64,000 bases of DNA from Rhodohalobacter sulfatireducens (lineage in GTDB: Bacteria > Bacteroidota > Rhodothermia > Balneolales > Balneolaceae). The position numbers and the translations under genes are program-made. Below are positions 1 through 9,556 of this stretch, in pieces (positions within the stretch are counted from its first letter, which is position 1; each line of letters begins with the position of its first letter). The notes beneath the pieces were generated by a model, which was not told the origin of the DNA, did no database searches, and saw only the letters and a program-made list of their open reading frames with translations. The stretch spans positions 1-64,000 of the forward strand of contig NZ_JAKLWS010000007.1 in assembly GCF_022012475.1 (NCBI RefSeq), given 5' to 3'.

Positions 1-89
1 CATTCCGCTGAGTTTCGAGGCTTATTATACGTATCCGGCCGGTGGGTAGGTCAGATATGAGATTTGAGATGTGACAGTAATTAAAAGCA

Positions 90-210
90 CGAGCGAGTCT
101 ACTACGTTAAAACTTCGTTGACCGAGGACGCTCGCGCTATTCCAATATTCCAATTTATTTTGAGATGGCGCAAGCAGCCTGCCCCGTACCGTCGGGGGCT
201 CGCGATGACA
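90..210. repeat. Possible REP-like palindromic stretch at the window edge
   Basis: The first 224 bases hold no gene I can support. They contain an imperfect GC-rich hairpin at 181-199 (GCCCCG, six-base loop, CGGGGGC) beside a CGCGATG/GATGGCG-like flank. A 6-base inverted repeat CGAGCG/CGCTCG lies at 90-95 and 129-134. The texture resembles dispersed intergenic palindromes, but with one copy in view this is only a suggestion. Confidence 0.25.
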
Positions 211-224
211 ATATCGAACACTCG

Positions 225-1055
225 CTACTGCCCGGAAGCATATAAATACTCATTCTCACGCCGGACATTGAAACCGGAATCTTCATATGGATTAACCGTA
301 AGCCTGATCTGGATGTGACCGGTACTCCCATCAGCATTTTGAAAATCCGGGTTGTTTCCCTCAAGGTTCGAAATACCAACGATAGTGATCGTTGAATCTG
401 TAATATTCTCGGATATCACAAAATCGAACTGGCTCCCGGGATCGTATCGGTTGAGGTCACTCAATTGAATAGGCCGGGTTGATCCGTTGTCCGCTGCAAA
501 TGTTGTAAAATGTCCACCGCCTCCTCCATTTTCTTGTGGTAGAATGGCTTTTGCAGAGGCATTGAAATAGAGATCGAGCATCTCAGACTGAAGTTGAGCT
601 AATGTATGCTGTCGTTCTATTGAGGCAACATTCTGACTTTCATAAGCAGAAACGCTGATAGCCGAATAAAAGCCGATCGTAACGGCTGCAATTACTATAC
701 CTGTACCGAGATGCCACCTTACAGGTTGTAGTAATTTTTCAGAATTTTCCCTTTTTTTAAATCCAAATGCCATAAATGTTGGCGCTATTACAAGAATGAT
801 TGCAATCCCCGTCATAACAAAAAGCAAAGCCGAATTTAATCCTTCAATAGTCGTATCGCCTGCAAACTGATTGATGGCATTTATGGTGGTATATCCAAGA
901 AGGGGTGCTGAAGGATACGTCAATAAATGCCCTGTACTTTCAACAGTATTAGAAAATGGCTCAAAAGCTCTGGGTACAGTAATAGAAAGCAGTACGATTC
1001 CCGCGACAATGATTGGAATCATCCAGTTTATAATCGTCTTAGTTCTCTCTTTCAT
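225..1055 (-). CDS. Membrane-anchored protein of unknown function
   Basis: I do not recognise this protein. It has three predicted membrane segments, near residues 8-28, 76-98 and 116-136, then a glycine-rich linker (five consecutive Gly) and a soluble C-terminal domain of about 110 residues ending in a beta-rich stretch. The start chosen is the ATG at 1055, which has GGGA about 8 bases upstream. An in-frame ATG at 1067 adds four residues but has no visible ribosome binding site. The gene overlaps the end of the upstream membrane protein by 17 bases, so the two are probably translationally coupled and may form a complex. No enzyme motif is visible. Confidence 0.7.
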   Translation of the reverse strand: MKERTKTIINWMIPIIVAGIVLLSITVPRAFEPFSNTVESTGHLLTYPSAPLLGYTTINAINQFAGDTTIEGLNSALLFVMTGIAIILVIAPTFMAFGFKKRENSEKLLQPVRWHLGTGIVIAAVTIGFYSAISVSAYESQNVASIERQHTLAQLQSEMLDLYFNASAKAILPQENGGGGGHFTTFAADNGSTRPIQLSDLNRYDPGSQFDFVISENITDSTITIVGISNLEGNNPDFQNADGSTGHIQIRLTVNPYEDSGFNVRRENEYLYASGQ

Positions 1056-1683
1056 AACTGATCCCATTTGGAGTTAAGGTTGCAACGGCCTGGTATTTGC
1101 CGGTTTGAGAACTCACATTTACAAAATCTGAATTTCTCCCATGGGCGATCTTTGCACTTGCTGTGATTGATACCTTTTCAGGCGAAATGATTTTGTATTC
1201 GAAATGAATATCCGTTTCTACACCGGATTCAGACAGATCAATGGATCCATCGTCATTTAGTTTGTCTCCCATTATTTGCCTGAATGAAGATGCGATTGTG
1301 GCACTGGCATCCTCAGGCAGAGAGGCGTGGTGTTTCAGTGTTTCCAAAAGCACTTCCTGTGTTCGTATTTTAGAAATACCTTCATCGATGTTGGTTCTTA
1401 TTTGAACCAGATTATTTTCTGTGATTTGACTGCGGCTGTACGTCAAATAAGCACCAAAAAATTGTACGAATACAAGTAAAACAATCAATACACGAATTGC
1501 GGTTTTTTGTGGAGCGGATTCAATTGATTGAATGACTTTCCGATCCAGCCAGATGAGATAAATAAGACTGATAAACAGTACGGTAAATAAGCCTGCCCAG
1601 ATATTTCCCGTTACGAACGAGACCCCGGCGGATGCTGCAATACCGAGAATCCCTGCCATGATGAACCCCGCTTCTCTTTTCAT
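1039..1683 (-). CDS. Membrane protein of unknown function
   Basis: This 214-residue protein has two N-terminal hydrophobic hairpin segments (about residues 7-25 and 28-46) and a third near 63-83. A helical region (85-140) and a soluble tail with alternating beta-like sequence follow. That plan, a few membrane helices then a soluble C-terminal domain, matches the following gene, which overlaps it. The pair looks like a two-gene operon of membrane proteins. No family is recognised and no catalytic motif is seen. The start is ATG followed by basic residues (MKRE), typical of an inner-membrane protein. Confidence 0.7.
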   Translation of the reverse strand: MKREAGFIMAGILGIAASAGVSFVTGNIWAGLFTVLFISLIYLIWLDRKVIQSIESAPQKTAIRVLIVLLVFVQFFGAYLTYSRSQITENNLVQIRTNIDEGISKIRTQEVLLETLKHHASLPEDASATIASSFRQIMGDKLNDDGSIDLSESGVETDIHFEYKIISPEKVSITASAKIAHGRNSDFVNVSSQTGKYQAVATLTPNGISYEREN

Positions 1684-1822
1684 ACACTCTTGGTTAGATT
1701 CGATTTACATTACAAATCACGCTCTTTTAGGTGAAAAAAGCAAAAAGGGAAGTTGTAGATGATGGAGCTTACTTATAAGGTAAGATGAGGTCAGGTGATA
1801 TGCTTTTCATGTTCTCTTTTAC

Positions 1823-2302
1823 CTACTCCTCACGAAGCATATTTTCCAGGCCATTTGTATTGTTTCTTTGGGAGGTTCTCCGTGGCTCGGCTTGGTCTCT
1901 CTTGTGATAATCGTACTCCTCTTTTTCCTCTTCATCTAGGTTATTCAGTTTTCTTTCCAGGATTTCGTACATCAGTTTGGACCGAAACGATTTTGCTTTC
2001 TCAAAATCTATCTTCTTTACAGATAATTTCAGGCTATTTCCCTCCAGTTGAAAAGGATTATCCAGGTCAGGAATTCGGTTAAATGTTAATTCAAATTTTC
2101 CTGAAAACCACTTCTTCTCCACCTCAACTGAATCTATGATACGGAGTGGAATTCGACATGACTTCACACTGGAATCCAGAAAACCCAGCGTTGTATCTTT
2201 TACCCGGTACTCCAGTTCTAATGATTGATCCACCACTCGCAGCAAACCGTGGATCTCTGCAAGGCCCAGGTATATCTCTTTCTGTTTAAAGGGAAGACTC
2301 AT
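1823..2302 (-). CDS. Small soluble protein, possible PH-like fold, unknown function
   Basis: This is a 159-residue protein with no signal peptide or membrane segment. Residues 1-110 are an alternating beta pattern with repeated hydrophobic strands ending in a helix rich in K and E, reminiscent of bacterial PH-like domains. Residues 118-150 are highly charged (a run of Glu/Lys/Asp/Arg) and probably disordered. The PH-like reading is an inference from strand/helix rhythm only. It stands alone, about 140 bases upstream of the membrane-protein pair on the same strand. Confidence 0.6.
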   Translation of the reverse strand: MSLPFKQKEIYLGLAEIHGLLRVVDQSLELEYRVKDTTLGFLDSSVKSCRIPLRIIDSVEVEKKWFSGKFELTFNRIPDLDNPFQLEGNSLKLSVKKIDFEKAKSFRSKLMYEILERKLNNLDEEEKEEYDYHKRDQAEPRRTSQRNNTNGLENMLREE

Positions 2303-2680
2303 TCTCAGTTCAGTTGATCTGTCTTTCGTTTGGATTCAAATTAAGAGAAATGAACAGGATTGCAAAGGGTTTGCTTTAAAACAATTTATTGTACAACAGT
2401 AACGGTGCTGAAATTTGTTCTGGTTTGAAATTCGCACAACAACTGGTCCAAGTTGCAAACTTGAACCAGTTGATTGCCGTCTTTTAATAACATGTACGAA
2501 AATGGCCCAAGTTACAAACTTGAGCCAGTTTGGGATTTTTATTTTTCCTATGATGATCCACAAAACCAACGAACCTATAACTCGCGCAAGTTTGCAACTT
2601 GTGCGATAACGAGTCTAATTCATAATGGTGAAACCATTTATAGTTTTATGTCTCTAATCATGGATCACAAAACCAACGAA
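2303..2680. repeat. Intergenic cluster of short palindromes (REP-like), tsaD 3' side
   Basis: This 378-base gap holds no credible gene. It contains three related imperfect palindromes built on CAAGTT-n3-AACTTG: 2442-2470, 2503-2527 and 2583-2605. In the first two, arms beginning TGGT pair with ACCA and arms beginning TGGC pair with GCCA, so the pair changes but the stem is kept. A separate 16-base direct repeat (CACAAAACCAACGAAC) occurs at 2559-2574 and 2666-2681. The same palindrome family reappears at 3718-3770. No transposase is present in the window. Confidence 0.75.
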
Positions 2681-3667
2681 CTAAGCCAGTCTTGCAAAAG
2701 GTTTGATTTGCAAATCGTCGTACCTGCCCTCCCTGGCCTTTAAGGCCCCGGTGATGGCAATCATTGCAGCATTATCGGTACAATATTGAATGGATGGAAT
2801 CATAAGATGCAGATCCATTTTTTGGGCCATCTCCTCAACTTTTTCTCTTAACATTGAGTTTGCTGAAACACCCCCGGCCACCATAATGTTTTTGACCCCG
2901 GTCTTCTTCACAGCCCTTTTCAGTTTTACATGAAGCACGTCTGTAATAGCGGCTGAAACACTTGCACAAATATCATTCAAATTCTGTTGAACAAACTCCT
3001 CTCCTTTTTCCTGGGTGTAATAGAGCACACTCGTCTTCAGACCCGAAAAACTAAAATCCAATCCTTTGTTGATCATGGATCGCGGAAAATCATGAAAGGC
3101 TGGATCTCCCTCCTTTGAAAGTTTATCAACGATCGGCCCGGCGGGATAATCCAGGTTCAGTAACTTCCCGATTTTATCAAACGCTTCTCCGGCGGCGTCA
3201 TCGCGTGTCTTTCCAAGTACTTTGTGAGAGAATAGTTCATCTACCTGGACGAGCCGGGTGTGTCCGCCAGATACAATCAACGCCAAAAACGGGTACACTT
3301 CTTCATGCTCAATAAAATTGGCATACATATGGGCGTCGATATGGTTGACGCCAATAATTGGCCGTTCCTGAGAAATTGACAATCCTTTTGCAAAACTAAG
3401 GCCAACAAGCAAAGAGCCGATCAATCCCGGTCCACGGGCAACGGCTATAGAATCTACCTGGTCAAGAGAGATATCTGCTTCCCGGAGAGCCTGGTCCACA
3501 GTTTTCCAGATCGTTTTATGGTGAGCTCTTGATGCGAGTTCAGGGACCACTCCGCCAAATTGTTCATGAATGGTCTGGGAAGCGATAATATTTGATAAGA
3601 TTGAACCATCTGCCCAAACCGCAGCTGCTGTCTCATCACATGAGGATTCGATACCCAATATGGTCAT
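2681..3667 (-). CDS. tsaD: tRNA N6-adenosine threonylcarbamoyltransferase
   Basis: TsaD (Kae1/YgjD/Gcp) transfers the threonylcarbamoyl group from threonylcarbamoyl-AMP to A37 of ANN-decoding tRNAs, acting with TsaB and TsaE. The protein is 328 residues, normal for the family. It starts with the family hallmark MTILGIESSCDET and carries the metal-binding HEQFGGVVPELASRAH stretch and the nucleotide-binding SGGHTRL motif, with a late VAGGVSANS segment. Its partner tsaE lies at 34.1 kb, in a different operon. The gene is isolated between two clusters of REP-like palindromes. Identification is secure. Confidence 0.97.
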   Translation of the reverse strand: MTILGIESSCDETAAAVWADGSILSNIIASQTIHEQFGGVVPELASRAHHKTIWKTVDQALREADISLDQVDSIAVARGPGLIGSLLVGLSFAKGLSISQERPIIGVNHIDAHMYANFIEHEEVYPFLALIVSGGHTRLVQVDELFSHKVLGKTRDDAAGEAFDKIGKLLNLDYPAGPIVDKLSKEGDPAFHDFPRSMINKGLDFSFSGLKTSVLYYTQEKGEEFVQQNLNDICASVSAAITDVLHVKLKRAVKKTGVKNIMVAGGVSANSMLREKVEEMAQKMDLHLMIPSIQYCTDNAAMIAITGALKAREGRYDDLQIKPFARLA

Positions 3668-3717
3668 ATTTACTTTGTGATTTGATCTTGCAAGAGTTGA
3701 TTATTGAATTCTAGCAC

Positions 3718-3824
3718 TAGCGCAAGTTTGAAACTTGCGCTACCGTGGTCCAAGTTACAAACTTGAACCAGTGAGGAGAAGCAGAGCTTCTATTTTGGCA
3801 TTCCGAAGCAGGAGCTTCGGAATG
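3718..3824. repeat. Tandem cluster of four palindromes (REP-like), tsaD upstream side
   Basis: Four hairpins sit almost end to end: 3718-3742 (12-base perfect arms around one base, core GCGCAAGTTT), 3746-3770 (TGGTCCAAGTT/AACTTGAACCA, one mismatch), 3777-3791 (AGAAGC-AGA-GCTTCT) and 3799-3824 (CATTCCGAAGC, loop AGGA, GCTTCGGAATG, perfect). The first two belong to the same family as the palindromes at 2442-2605 on the other side of tsaD. This packing is typical of REP/BIME-type elements mobilised by Y1 (RAYT) transposases. That link is inference, since no such gene is in view. Confidence 0.8.
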
Positions 3825-3908
3825 AGTAACCACCCCTGTTTCCCCTTCTTCAAAAGGAGTGGATTGTTTCAATGCTAATTCTAATTCTTGAGTAAAGATC
3901 TCGAATTA

Positions 3909-4859
3909 TTAACCTACCTGAAGCATCCGGTCGATCGGTACCTTGGCTTTTTCCGCCAGCTCTTTTGGTACCTTCACCTCAAACTGTTTGTGCTTGAGGG
4001 CATCTCGCAGATTGTCCATCGTAATCATCTTCATGTAATCACAGACCGATTCTTCATTCGCGGCATAGAATTTTTTCTCGGGACTGTCTTTTCTCATCCG
4101 GTGAAGAATCCCGGTCTCCGTCGCTACCACAAATTCCTCTGCATCCGATTCCTTCGCACGATTCAGCATACCGCTCGTTGAATGAACATGACCATCTTTG
4201 CAATCAAAATACATGGCTGATTTCATCATGCACGATGTTGAACATCCGCATTCCGGGTGAATCAGAAACTCCGCATCGGGATACTCTTTCTGTTTTTCAG
4301 CTAAATTCAGTTCACCAATTTTTTCATGTACGTGGCACGCACCCTGCCAGATATTCAATTCACGCCCCGTAATCATCTCCACATAGGCTCCTAAAAACTT
4401 ATCAGGTAAAAAGAGAATTTCCTTGTCCTCCGGGATCGACTCCACAATACCAACCGCATTCGATGAGGTACAGCAATAGTCGCTCTCTGCCTTCACTGCA
4501 GCCGTTGTATTCACATAAGAAACCACTACGGCACCCGGGTGTTGAGTTTTCCACTCTCTCAGCTGATCAGCAGTGATACTGTCTGCCAGCGAACAACCGG
4601 CATCCAGGTCGGGAATCAATACGGTTTTATCCGGCGAAATAATGGATGCAGTTTCAGCCATAAAATGGACTCCACAAAAAACAATGACGTCCTCTTCAGC
4701 TTCAGCTGCTTTGTGTGACAATCCAAGTGAATCACCAACATAATCAGCAATATCCTGGATTTCGGGGATTTGATAGTTATGAGCGAGGATTACAGCATTT
4801 CGCTGCTCCTTCAACTCAAGAATTTCGGTGGCTAAATCTTCGTTTACTGCGGTTTCCAT
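3909..4859 (-). CDS. nadA: Quinolinate synthase
   Basis: NadA condenses iminoaspartate (made by NadB) with dihydroxyacetone phosphate to give quinolinate, using a [4Fe-4S] cluster. At 316 residues it is a normal short-form NadA. The expected cysteine-bearing motifs are visible: CGVHFMAET, DAGCSLAD, YCCTSSNA and HPECGCS. It lies 148 bases downstream of nadC on the same strand. The gap holds an inverted repeat (CTTCAAG, 11 bases, CTTGAAG, near 4887-4911), so it may have its own promoter or processing site rather than strict co-translation. Confidence 0.96.
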   Translation of the reverse strand: METAVNEDLATEILELKEQRNAVILAHNYQIPEIQDIADYVGDSLGLSHKAAEAEEDVIVFCGVHFMAETASIISPDKTVLIPDLDAGCSLADSITADQLREWKTQHPGAVVVSYVNTTAAVKAESDYCCTSSNAVGIVESIPEDKEILFLPDKFLGAYVEMITGRELNIWQGACHVHEKIGELNLAEKQKEYPDAEFLIHPECGCSTSCMMKSAMYFDCKDGHVHSTSGMLNRAKESDAEEFVVATETGILHRMRKDSPEKKFYAANEESVCDYMKMITMDNLRDALKHKQFEVKVPKELAEKAKVPIDRMLQVG

Positions 4860-5007
4860 TTTTTTTGATCTAAAATTAATGAACCTTCAAGCGTCCCTGG
4901 ACCTTGAAGCGTTCGAATTTATACTAAAATCATGACTCTTCTCCCCAAGAAATTCCTCAGGGAATATGTTTGTCTGTAAAAAAACGTGACTCTTCAAAGA
5001 CACTTGA

Positions 5008-5862
5008 TTAAAAAATTTCTAAAATTCGCTGGCTGATATCGAATGCTTTTACGGAGTGTGTTAACGCACCAACCGAGATAAAATTGACCCCTGTTTCAGC
5101 TACATTTCGAATGCTTTTCTGCGTGATATTCCCGGAAGCTTCCGTTTGAGCACGATCACCAATGAATTCCACAGCATCTCGCATCTGCTTAATACTCATG
5201 TTGTCAAGCATAATAATATCTGCACCGCCATCCAACGCTTCGCGGACCTGATCGATGTTTGTAGTTTCTACTTCAATTCTGATGTCGGGATTTGCAGATC
5301 GAACACGATTAACAGCCTTTTCGATACTTCCGGCAGCTTGAATGTGATTGTCTTTAATCATCGCCAGGTCGTACAATCCCATCCTGTGATTGGTACCGCC
5401 ACCTGCTTTTACAGCCATCTTATCTAACTTTCGTAATCCGGGAACGGTTTTTCGGGTATCTAAGATCTTGGTTGAAAAGCCATCCAACAGACAAACAAGC
5501 TCAGACGTTTGAGTGGCAATACCGGACATCCGTTGAGAAATATTCAGAGCTGTACGTTCCGCTGTTAAAACAGCCCTGCAATTGCCTGTAAATTCCACAA
5601 TTGTATCACCATTCTTTACAGGGTCTCCATTCTCAAAAAGTGGATTCCAGTCAATAACTTCATCCAGCTTCTGAAAAACGAATTTGGCCGCATCCAAGCC
5701 TGCCACAACTCCATCTTGTTTTGCAATCCACACAGCTTTGGCTTTTACCTGATCTTCTATAATGGCATCTGTTGTAACGTCACCACCACCAATATCTTCA
5801 GCCAAGGCAACATCGATGAGATCATCAAGCCACTCTTTGTCAGAAACCTCCGAAAAAATCAT
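5008..5862 (-). CDS. nadC: Nicotinate-nucleotide pyrophosphorylase (carboxylating)
   Basis: NadC converts quinolinate and PRPP to nicotinate mononucleotide, the last step of de novo pyridine ring synthesis. It is 284 residues, normal length. The core TRKTVPGLRKLDKMAVKAGG region and the KDNH motif are both present, with the C-terminal GVNFISVGALTHS motif. Its start overlaps the nadB stop by 4 bases (ATGA), so the two are translationally coupled. The gene order nadB-nadC-nadA makes a complete aspartate-to-NaMN pathway. Confidence 0.97.
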   Translation of the reverse strand: MIFSEVSDKEWLDDLIDVALAEDIGGGDVTTDAIIEDQVKAKAVWIAKQDGVVAGLDAAKFVFQKLDEVIDWNPLFENGDPVKNGDTIVEFTGNCRAVLTAERTALNISQRMSGIATQTSELVCLLDGFSTKILDTRKTVPGLRKLDKMAVKAGGGTNHRMGLYDLAMIKDNHIQAAGSIEKAVNRVRSANPDIRIEVETTNIDQVREALDGGADIIMLDNMSIKQMRDAVEFIGDRAQTEASGNITQKSIRNVAETGVNFISVGALTHSVKAFDISQRILEIF

Positions 5863-7436
5863 GAAACAGCCTGAACTTTATTGAATCGGTTCCTGTAAAA
5901 TCGCATAGGTTCTTTTTGAGTATCGTCCGGTTCTGGAAAATCATTTCTAAAGTGTACACCGCGACTTTCTTTCCTGTTTAGAGCCCCCACGATAATCAAC
6001 TCTGCTATATTCACCATCTCCATCATTCGTAAAAAGAAATACTCGTTTCCCTGGTGGTACATAGGTGATTTCAATTCACTGTTGATCTGATCAAGCGCCT
6101 GGTGCAATCCGGAATCATTTCGCTCAATTCCCGCAAAACGATTCAGAAGAGATGTAACAATTTTCTTTTGTACTAAAAACGGCTCTTCCAGGTCCGAAGA
6201 TAATGTAAAAGGCTTCATGTTAACTCCGATCAACCTGGAACTTTCACGGATTTTGCTGGCATGGTCTATTGCGCGTTTACTAAAAACAAGACATTCCAAA
6301 AGTGAGTTACTTGCAAGGCGATTTGCCCCATGAACGCCTGTTGCCGCCACTTCCCCACAAGCATATAGGCCTTTGATATTAGTTTCTCCGTCCAGCCCTG
6401 TTTCTATTCCTCCTATGCAGTAATGAGCTGCAGGCGCCACCGGGATACCCTCTTTTGTGATATCAATTCCGCGATCTTCAATTCTTTGGATCAATCCCGG
6501 GAATCGGTTTCGAATTTTCTCGGAATCCAGGTGAGTGAGATCGAGGTAGACGAACTCTTTATCCTGCTTTGCAATCTGGTTAAAAATCTCTTTTGATACC
6601 ACATCACGCGGAGAGAGTTCAAGATCCGGATACTTTTCCATAAATCGCTCACCGGATGCATTATAGAGTCTTCCACCTTCACCGCGAACGGCCTCACTTA
6701 TCAAAAATCCGTCTCCCTTGGAGCTGTAAAAAACAGTCGGATGAAACTGAATAAACTCCAAATCTTTTAAAATCGCACCGTGATTCAGCGCAAGCCACAA
6801 ACCATCACCTGTGGAGGTATGCGGATTCGTGGAACGAGTGTACAAGCCCGAGTAACCGCCTGTTGCCAGAACTGTAGCCTTACTTTGAATTTGAACAACT
6901 TTATCCTCATCATAAACATAGGCAAGCGCTCCAAAACACCGGTTATCGTCACTGATCAAATCGTACACAAATACATTTTCAGTAATCGTAATTTGATCGT
7001 TCTCCCGAATTTTCGAAGTCAAAAAATCTACAAGTGCCTTTCCTGTTGCGGCCCCGTTGGCATGTAATATCCGCCGATTGGAGTGCCCCCCTTCCATCCC
7101 AAGGTTCAGTGCACCATTCGTCCTCTCAAACGGCATTCCGTTATTGATCAGCTCTTTAACTCGATCGGCACCCTCTCTCACCAAAATTTCTACGGCTTCA
7201 GGATCACAATATCCGCGGCCGGCGTCAAGTGTATCAGAGATATGCTTTTCGTATGAATCGGTGTCCGCAAGCACAGCTGCAACTCCTCCCTGGGCCCAAT
7301 AACTGCTGCTTTCATCAAGGGTAGATTTGGTAACAAGAAGTACCTCTCCATGTTTGGCTGCTTCAATCGCAGCGTTCAAACCGGCAACTCCACTGCCAAT
7401 GATTAGATAATCTGTTTTTTTAACTGTAAAGCTCAC
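5859..7436 (-). CDS. nadB: L-aspartate oxidase
   Basis: NadB oxidises L-aspartate to iminoaspartate using FAD. The 525-residue protein opens with an FAD-binding GSGVAGLNAAIEAA dinucleotide fold (residues 13-26). It carries the SSYWAQGGVAA segment and the family-typical FIQFHPT and EAVRGEGG motifs, then a C-terminal helical domain of the succinate dehydrogenase/fumarate reductase type. It is the first gene of the NAD cluster; the promoter should lie in 7437-7500. Nothing is missing from the active-site region as far as I can judge. Confidence 0.97.
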   Translation of the reverse strand: MSFTVKKTDYLIIGSGVAGLNAAIEAAKHGEVLLVTKSTLDESSSYWAQGGVAAVLADTDSYEKHISDTLDAGRGYCDPEAVEILVREGADRVKELINNGMPFERTNGALNLGMEGGHSNRRILHANGAATGKALVDFLTSKIRENDQITITENVFVYDLISDDNRCFGALAYVYDEDKVVQIQSKATVLATGGYSGLYTRSTNPHTSTGDGLWLALNHGAILKDLEFIQFHPTVFYSSKGDGFLISEAVRGEGGRLYNASGERFMEKYPDLELSPRDVVSKEIFNQIAKQDKEFVYLDLTHLDSEKIRNRFPGLIQRIEDRGIDITKEGIPVAPAAHYCIGGIETGLDGETNIKGLYACGEVAATGVHGANRLASNSLLECLVFSKRAIDHASKIRESSRLIGVNMKPFTLSSDLEEPFLVQKKIVTSLLNRFAGIERNDSGLHQALDQINSELKSPMYHQGNEYFFLRMMEMVNIAELIIVGALNRKESRGVHFRNDFPEPDDTQKEPMRFYRNRFNKVQAVS

Positions 7437-7501
7437 AATGCGTTATCAATACGTTGGAAAGCAATAAAATACAATTTTTTTACGAGGAGCTACAAAATAG
7501 A

Positions 7502-7532
7502 AAAGCCCTCTGCCTATATAGCAGAGGGCTTT
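7502..7532 (-). terminator. Intrinsic terminator of hsp20-dnaK
   Basis: There is a 12-base perfect inverted repeat (AAAGCCCTCTGC at 7502-7513 and its complement at 7521-7532) around a 7-base loop. On the minus strand it is followed by TTTTCTATTTTG. It sits 27 bases after the dnaK stop and before the nadB promoter region, so it separates the two units. Confidence 0.9.
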
Positions 7533-7559
7533 GAATTATGTTCTAAGAATCAGCAATGC

Positions 7560-9515
7560 TTACTTCTTGTCGTCTTCGTCTTCATCAACAACTTCAAAGT
7601 CTGCATCTACTGCATCATCTTCTTCCTCAGATGCTTCACTGTCGCCGGCCCCGTTCTGAGATGGTCCGCCTTGAGCACCTGCTCCCGGTCCTCCGGGTTG
7701 TTGCTGTGCATCAGCTGCCTGATAAATCTCCTGAGAAGCAGCGGCCCAAACCTGGTTCAACTCTTCCATTGCAGGTTCGAGTTCGTCCATATTTTCCTCC
7801 TTATGAGCTTCTTCAAGTTTATTCAGGGCATCTTCAATCTTCTGCTTGCTATCTTCAGAGATCTTGTCTTCGTGCTCTTCAAGCTGCTTTCTGGTTGAGA
7901 AGATCAGAGAGTCTGCTTTATTGAGAGTTTCAATTCTCTCTTTGACTTTCTTGTCTTCCTCGGCATGCTCTTCAGCAGCTTTCTTCATTTTTTCGATCTC
8001 TTCATCACTCAGGCCGGAAGAAGATTCAATTCGAATACTTTGCTCTTTTCCGGTTCCTTTGTCCTTCGCACTTACATTCAGAACACCGTTGGCATCCATA
8101 TCAAATGTCACTTCAATTTGTGGTACGCCACGTGGTGCCGGTGGAATTCCATCAAGATGGAATCGGCCGAGCGTTCTGTTATCCTGTGCTTTGGCACGTT
8201 CACCCTGGAGTACGTGAATCTCTACACTGGTTTGATTATCCGCAGCGGTCGAGAATGTCTCTTTCTTGCTGGTAGGGATCGTTGTGTTGGATTCGATCAA
8301 CTTCGTCATCACTCCTCCAAGTGTTTCGATTCCGAGTGTCAGTGGAGTTACATCGAGGAGAACTACATCGTCTACATCACCTGTCATCACTCCACCCTGG
8401 ATAGCAGCTCCAACAGCTACAACCTCATCGGGATTCACACCTTTACTTGGATCTTTACCAAAGAATTCCTTCACAACTTCCTGGATTTTTGGAATACGGG
8501 TTGAACCACCCACCAGTATTACTTCATGAATATCATTTTTGGTAATTCCGGCATCTTTCAGCGCTTTCTCGCAGGGTTTAATCGTTTTCTTCACAAGGTC
8601 ATCAACCAGTTGCTCAAACTTAGCTCGCGTAAGGTCGATGTTCAGGTGCTTCGGTCCTGAATCCGTTGCAGTGATGAACGGCAGGTTTACATTTGTTTTC
8701 TGAGAACTTGAAAGTTCAATCTTGGCTTTCTCAGCAGCATCTTTCAATCGCTGCATCGCCATCGGATCTTCTTTCAGATCAATGCCTTCATCTTTTTTGA
8801 ATTCGTCGGCCAGGTATTTGATAATTCTCTGGTCAAAGTCATCACCGCCAAGGTGGGTGTCACCGGCAGATGATTTTACTTCAAAAACACCATCACCAAG
8901 ATCAAGCACGGAAACGTCAAAAGTACCGCCACCAAAGTCATAAACAATGATGGTTTGATCTTTCTCTTTCTTGTCGAGTCCGTATGCCAGTGAGGCAGCC
9001 GTCGGCTCGTTGATAATTCGTCTTACTTCAAGTCCGGCAATTTTTCCTGCTTCCTGGGTTGCTTTACGCTGTGCATCATTAAAGTAAGCGGGCACTGTAA
9101 TCACAGCATCCGTTACTTTTTCACCCAGGTACTCCTCTGCGGTCTGTTTCATTTTTTGCAGTACCATCGCAGAGATCTCCTGCGGTGCATATTTTCTGTC
9201 TTCGATTTGAACCCTTGCAGTGTTGTCATCATCAGACTTCACCACATTGTATGATACCTGGCCAATCTCTTCCTTGACCTCATCATACATCCGGCCCATG
9301 AATCGCTTAATGGATGAAACGGTTTTATCCGGATTTGTGATCGCCTGTCGTTTCGCAGGGGCACCAACCAACCGCTCGCCATCTTTTGAAAAAGCGACGA
9401 CAGACGGGGTTGTTCTGCCACCCTCTGAATTTTGGATCACTACCGGCTCGTTTCCTTCCATTACGGCAACGCACGAGTTTGTAGTACCTAAGTCAATTCC
9501 TATAATCTTACCCAT
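7560..9515 (-). CDS. dnaK: Chaperone protein DnaK (Hsp70)
   Basis: This is the ATP-dependent Hsp70 chaperone. It is 651 residues: an N-terminal actin-like ATPase domain opening with [18 protein letters not shown] and carrying the [24 protein letters not shown] and GGSTRIP signatures, then the substrate-binding domain (about 390-510), a helical lid and a Gly/Gln-rich linker leading to an acidic tail containing EVVDEDE. It follows an hsp20 gene by 41 bases, an uncommon partner; grpE and dnaJ are not adjacent. A strong terminator follows. Confidence 0.98.
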   Translation of the reverse strand: MGKIIGIDLGTTNSCVAVMEGNEPVVIQNSEGGRTTPSVVAFSKDGERLVGAPAKRQAITNPDKTVSSIKRFMGRMYDEVKEEIGQVSYNVVKSDDDNTARVQIEDRKYAPQEISAMVLQKMKQTAEEYLGEKVTDAVITVPAYFNDAQRKATQEAGKIAGLEVRRIINEPTAASLAYGLDKKEKDQTIIVYDFGGGTFDVSVLDLGDGVFEVKSSAGDTHLGGDDFDQRIIKYLADEFKKDEGIDLKEDPMAMQRLKDAAEKAKIELSSSQKTNVNLPFITATDSGPKHLNIDLTRAKFEQLVDDLVKKTIKPCEKALKDAGITKNDIHEVILVGGSTRIPKIQEVVKEFFGKDPSKGVNPDEVVAVGAAIQGGVMTGDVDDVVLLDVTPLTLGIETLGGVMTKLIESNTTIPTSKKETFSTAADNQTSVEIHVLQGERAKAQDNRTLGRFHLDGIPPAPRGVPQIEVTFDMDANGVLNVSAKDKGTGKEQSIRIESSSGLSDEEIEKMKKAAEEHAEEDKKVKERIETLNKADSLIFSTRKQLEEHEDKISEDSKQKIEDALNKLEEAHKEENMDELEPAMEELNQVWAAASQEIYQAADAQQQPGGPGAGAQGGPSQNGAGDSEASEEEDDAVDADFEVVDEDEDDKK

Positions 9516-9556
9516 AATAGTCTACCTGTCTTATTTTTGTTCGTTTAAATTCTTAC

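Noticed and set aside
2336-2743. Several 60-90 residue frames in the palindrome cluster
   Set aside because: They arise from the repeat arms and AT-rich DNA; no initiation signal or family match.
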